NCBI RefSeq assembly: GCF_027570035.1
Contig: NZ_JAKMUU010000001.1
Location: 558,001-622,000, forward strand
Direction: 5' to 3'
From: Corynebacterium curieae
GTDB taxonomy: Bacteria; Actinomycetota; Actinomycetes; Mycobacteriales; Mycobacteriaceae
Length of the DNA stretch: 64,000 bases
The notes below the pieces were generated by a model. That model had not been told where the DNA came from. It ran no database searches and saw nothing but the letters and a program-made list of their open reading frames with translations. Below are positions 61,841 through 64,000 of this stretch, in pieces; the first letter of the stretch is position 1; every line of letters begins with the position of its first letter. A program made the position numbers and the translations under genes.

Positions 61841-63268
61841 CTACTTTTCTCCAGTCAATTCGGTGTACATCGCTTCTAGTTTCTTCACGTTATGTTCCCA
61901 AGTTCTGGTTCGCAGCCACTGGTTTACTCGTTCCTGGTTTATCTCAACGTTGCCGTCAAGAATCACCTTTATCTTTCTTACAAAATCTTCCAGGTTCTCG
62001 GGCGCAAAATAGACTGCAAGTTCTCCAGTAACTTCATGAAGCGCTGGGAGATCTGATGCCAAGACTGGGATTCCTATCCGCATTGCTTCGAGAGTTTTGA
62101 TTGGGGTAACCCTCGCAGTGACGAGGCTAGAAATTCGTGGAACAACAAAAACGTCCAGCGCACCATACCACTCACCTATTGACTCAGTTGGTTGCTTTCC
62201 AGCGAAGACTACCCTATCGGCTACTCCCAATGATCTGGCTAGTGCCTCTAGCCGGCTTCGCTCTATTCCATCTCCGACAAAAAGAGCATTAACATCCGCT
62301 GGGAGGAAAGGTAATGCCCGTATAACGATGGATAAGCCCTCGTAGTGTACTAGGCTGGACACGGTCCCAATATATTTCTTGCTTTTATCGACTAAGGACG
62401 AAACAAGCTTTTGGGCCGAATCGTGACCTTCCGCGGTTGTACTACGTCGAGGCAGGCTATTCGGAATTACCCAAGCCAGACCTGGGTCAATTCCTTTTGA
62501 AACAGCATCCGCTTTTGCTACTTCACTAAGAAAAATGGTTCTGCCAGCTTTCCTCACTGCTTCCATTTCTTTTTCGTGAGCGTAGGTATAGTATCCGGAC
62601 GCAGCAGCCTCATTTCTCTTCTCTGCTTCAAACTGACTCAACCAGGTATTTTCCCGCTCTCCCCTCACTTCATAAACCCACGGAATCGAAAGCCGCTTAG
62701 CCACCTGAGATGCGACGTACGCATTTCTATAGTCAGTTGTTGTATGAATGACTCCAACCTGCTCTGATTTAGCAATTCTCGTGAGTTCTCGAATTTCTTC
62801 TTGAGCACGAAGCCGGCTGTTAGGAAAAAATATCCGCGGTATGATCCGCCGGTAAATTACACCGTCGAGATTGTCTTCTCGAGACTTTGGGATACGGCCC
62901 ACGACCACAGGGTAGCCGAGTCGGGTAACACAAATTATTTTTCTTGAGTTTATTTTGCTATGCGCCCTGAGCAGTCCTTGAGTTCGTACGGTGTAACCCG
63001 ATTGTGTGTAGGGCATGGAATTATTGGCAAAATACAGCACTGCGGTCCGCTCATCTATGGAGCCCTGCGTGCTTTGTTGAATTTTTCCCGGCAATTCATA
63101 GTTACGTGGCTCCTTGGCACCCCAAGCACGTGCAGAAGTTTCGTTTCTGGAGGCCTTCCGAAGGCGAATTCCAAACCTCTGTTGTACTTTCAGGCAGAAT
63201 TCGATGGGATTCTCCCACAACAGACTGACGACGACTGAAGGAAGAGACAAGTAAGGACGAAACCACAT
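61841..63268 (-). CDS. Glycosyltransferase, GT4 family
   Basis: A 475-residue GT-B glycosyltransferase. The N-terminal lobe has YFANNSMPYTQSGYTVRTQG, where the AYPP-type glycine-rich start is SGY, and IHTTTDYRNAYVASQVAKRL. The C-terminal lobe has GTVSSLVHYEGL, NALFVGDGIERSRLEALARS, DVFVVPRISSLVTARVTPIKTLEAM (the EX7E-like site) and PVLASDLPALHE. The start at 63268 has GGAGATAAG just upstream; a longer frame would overlap the neighbouring gene. Probably elongates the same polymer. Confidence 0.88.
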   Translation of the reverse strand: MWFRPYLSLPSVVVSLLWENPIEFCLKVQQRFGIRLRKASRNETSARAWGAKEPRNYELPGKIQQSTQGSIDERTAVLYFANNSMPYTQSGYTVRTQGLLRAHSKINSRKIICVTRLGYPVVVGRIPKSREDNLDGVIYRRIIPRIFFPNSRLRAQEEIRELTRIAKSEQVGVIHTTTDYRNAYVASQVAKRLSIPWVYEVRGERENTWLSQFEAEKRNEAAASGYYTYAHEKEMEAVRKAGRTIFLSEVAKADAVSKGIDPGLAWVIPNSLPRRSTTAEGHDSAQKLVSSLVDKSKKYIGTVSSLVHYEGLSIVIRALPFLPADVNALFVGDGIERSRLEALARSLGVADRVVFAGKQPTESIGEWYGALDVFVVPRISSLVTARVTPIKTLEAMRIGIPVLASDLPALHEVTGELAVYFAPENLEDFVRKIKVILDGNVEINQERVNQWLRTRTWEHNVKKLEAMYTELTGEK

Positions 63269-63269
63269 C

Positions 63270-64000
63270 CTACTTATCTCCAAATACGTTACGAATAAAG
63301 GCGTAAAGCTTTTCTGGGGCGATTTCAGTTCTTTCTTTTGCAACCCATTCTCTGCCAAGGTTTCCTACGCGGAGTTCACTAAGATTGTTTGCTAACCGTA
63401 CCCACAAGGCGGCAAGTTCCCTGGGCCGCTCAGGAGGAACAACTTCACCCGCATTACAGTATTCAATGATCTCCGCGGCTTCTCCCGCCACTACACCGGA
63501 AATGTGCAGCCCCGAAGACATTAGCTCATAAGTCTTTGAGGGAACGGCTCGCTCTAGAGGTTCCCAATCGGTTAGATGCACCAACGCAGTGTCAGCCCAT
63601 TCGTAATGCTCGTCAAGTGCATCAGCTGGCCGACGAAAATAGAATTCGGCATGAACGCCGAGTGCCTCAGCCATTTCTCTCAACGCTTCTTTCGCTGCCC
63701 CTGCACCCACGAATCTCAAATGAACATCAACACCTGAAGTAGCAGCAATCTTCGCTGCTTCAACAGCGTTCGCCAAGTTTTGAGCTCTCCCGATGGTTCC
63801 TGCATAAAGGACATTCAAAGTCCCCTTGAGATCTTCATTCACATACTGGCGTACAAAATCAGTTCGCGAGGGAAACACATTCCGTATGGTCACTAGTGGT
63901 AGTTCACGGCCGTTCTTGGAGAATCTACTCCTTAGATTTTCTTCCAAGTGGCTCGAGGTCACCATTACACCGCTCGAGTGCGCAAGAACCCAATTAACAG
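63270..64000 (-). CDS. Glycosyltransferase, GT4 family, C-terminal part (partial)
   Basis: The frame remains open to the right edge (VNWVLAHSSGVMVTSS before the Met at 63965), so the N-terminal lobe is outside the window. Visible are the start of the second Rossmann lobe (LNVLYAGTIGRAQNLANAVE), VDVHLRFVGAGAAKEALREM, ALVHLTDWEPLERAVPSKTYEL with the EX7E-like site and SGLHISGVVAGEAAEII. It resembles WbuB-type transferases of O-antigen/capsule loci. The stop lies 1 bp before the next gene's start, so it is part of the same operon. Confidence 0.88.
   Translation of the reverse strand, partial: VNWVLAHSSGVMVTSSHLEENLRSRFSKNGRELPLVTIRNVFPSRTDFVRQYVNEDLKGTLNVLYAGTIGRAQNLANAVEAAKIAATSGVDVHLRFVGAGAAKEALREMAEALGVHAEFYFRRPADALDEHYEWADTALVHLTDWEPLERAVPSKTYELMSSGLHISGVVAGEAAEIIEYCNAGEVVPPERPRELAALWVRLANNLSELRVGNLGREWVAKERTEIAPEKLYAFIRNVFGDK

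Noticed and set aside
1..64000. CRISPR arrays, rRNA genes, riboswitches and replication origins
   Set aside because: No spaced direct-repeat array, rRNA motif, riboswitch-like leader or DnaA-box cluster was seen on reading.

Overview
The window looks like a chromosomal stretch of a Corynebacterium (Actinobacteria). The evidence is an actinobacterial AceE-type pyruvate dehydrogenase E1, an MscCG-type mechanosensitive channel with the Corynebacterium-specific C-terminal extension, Tat/lipoprotein exports, several leaderless starts (a TAnnnT -10 hexamer 6-8 nt before ATG), and G+C-rich codon use in the left third. The species cannot be fixed from the sequence alone.

Region 1 (1-16.9 kb) is ordinary core genome. 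It holds the aceE 3' end, an alpha/beta hydrolase divergent from an acyl carrier protein-HAD phosphatase pair, an exported esterase, a beta-lactamase-fold hydrolase, Tat-exported PhoD, an old yellow enzyme, the MscCG homologue, lipoproteins (one a double-frameshift pseudogene), a TRIC/UPF0126 channel, a CAU-anticodon tRNA and a PTS (IIAB + UlaA-type IIC) operon.

Region 2 (16.9-36.4 kb) is an accessory region full of decayed conflict genes. It has a Panacea-domain antitoxin coupled to a dead Doc toxin, ohr, an OLD-family nuclease, an XRE-ImmA-PIN operon whose PIN gene is broken, an IS3 scar, and a PucR-controlled catabolic operon (aminotransferase, Baeyer-Villiger-type monooxygenase, HSL esterase, YkvI transporter, Zn-alcohol dehydrogenase). 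A two-gene Pycsar anti-phage system (cyclase + membrane effector) and an EcsC-like protein follow. Two truncated galU copies (about 21.4-21.8 and 35.6-36.4 kb) punctuate it, both in the orientation of the intact galU at 44.9-45.8 kb.

Region 3 (36.4-64 kb) is more AT-rich and is a cell-surface glycopolymer locus. It carries an asparagine-synthetase-like amidotransferase, a TupA-type ATP-grasp ligase, a GT92-like transferase, two hydrolase-like proteins that share a C-terminal domain with a small free-standing protein, galU, a GalE-like epimerase, several GT4/GT2 transferases, two CgeB-like/GT2 fusion transferases, a DUF6270 protein and a Wzm/Wzt-type ABC exporter. An ISL3-family element with intact terminal repeats and an 8-bp target duplication, but a deleted transposase, sits at 42.0-43.4 kb. 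Together these suggest synthesis, peptide or amide decoration and ABC-dependent export of a surface polymer. The locus continues off the right edge.
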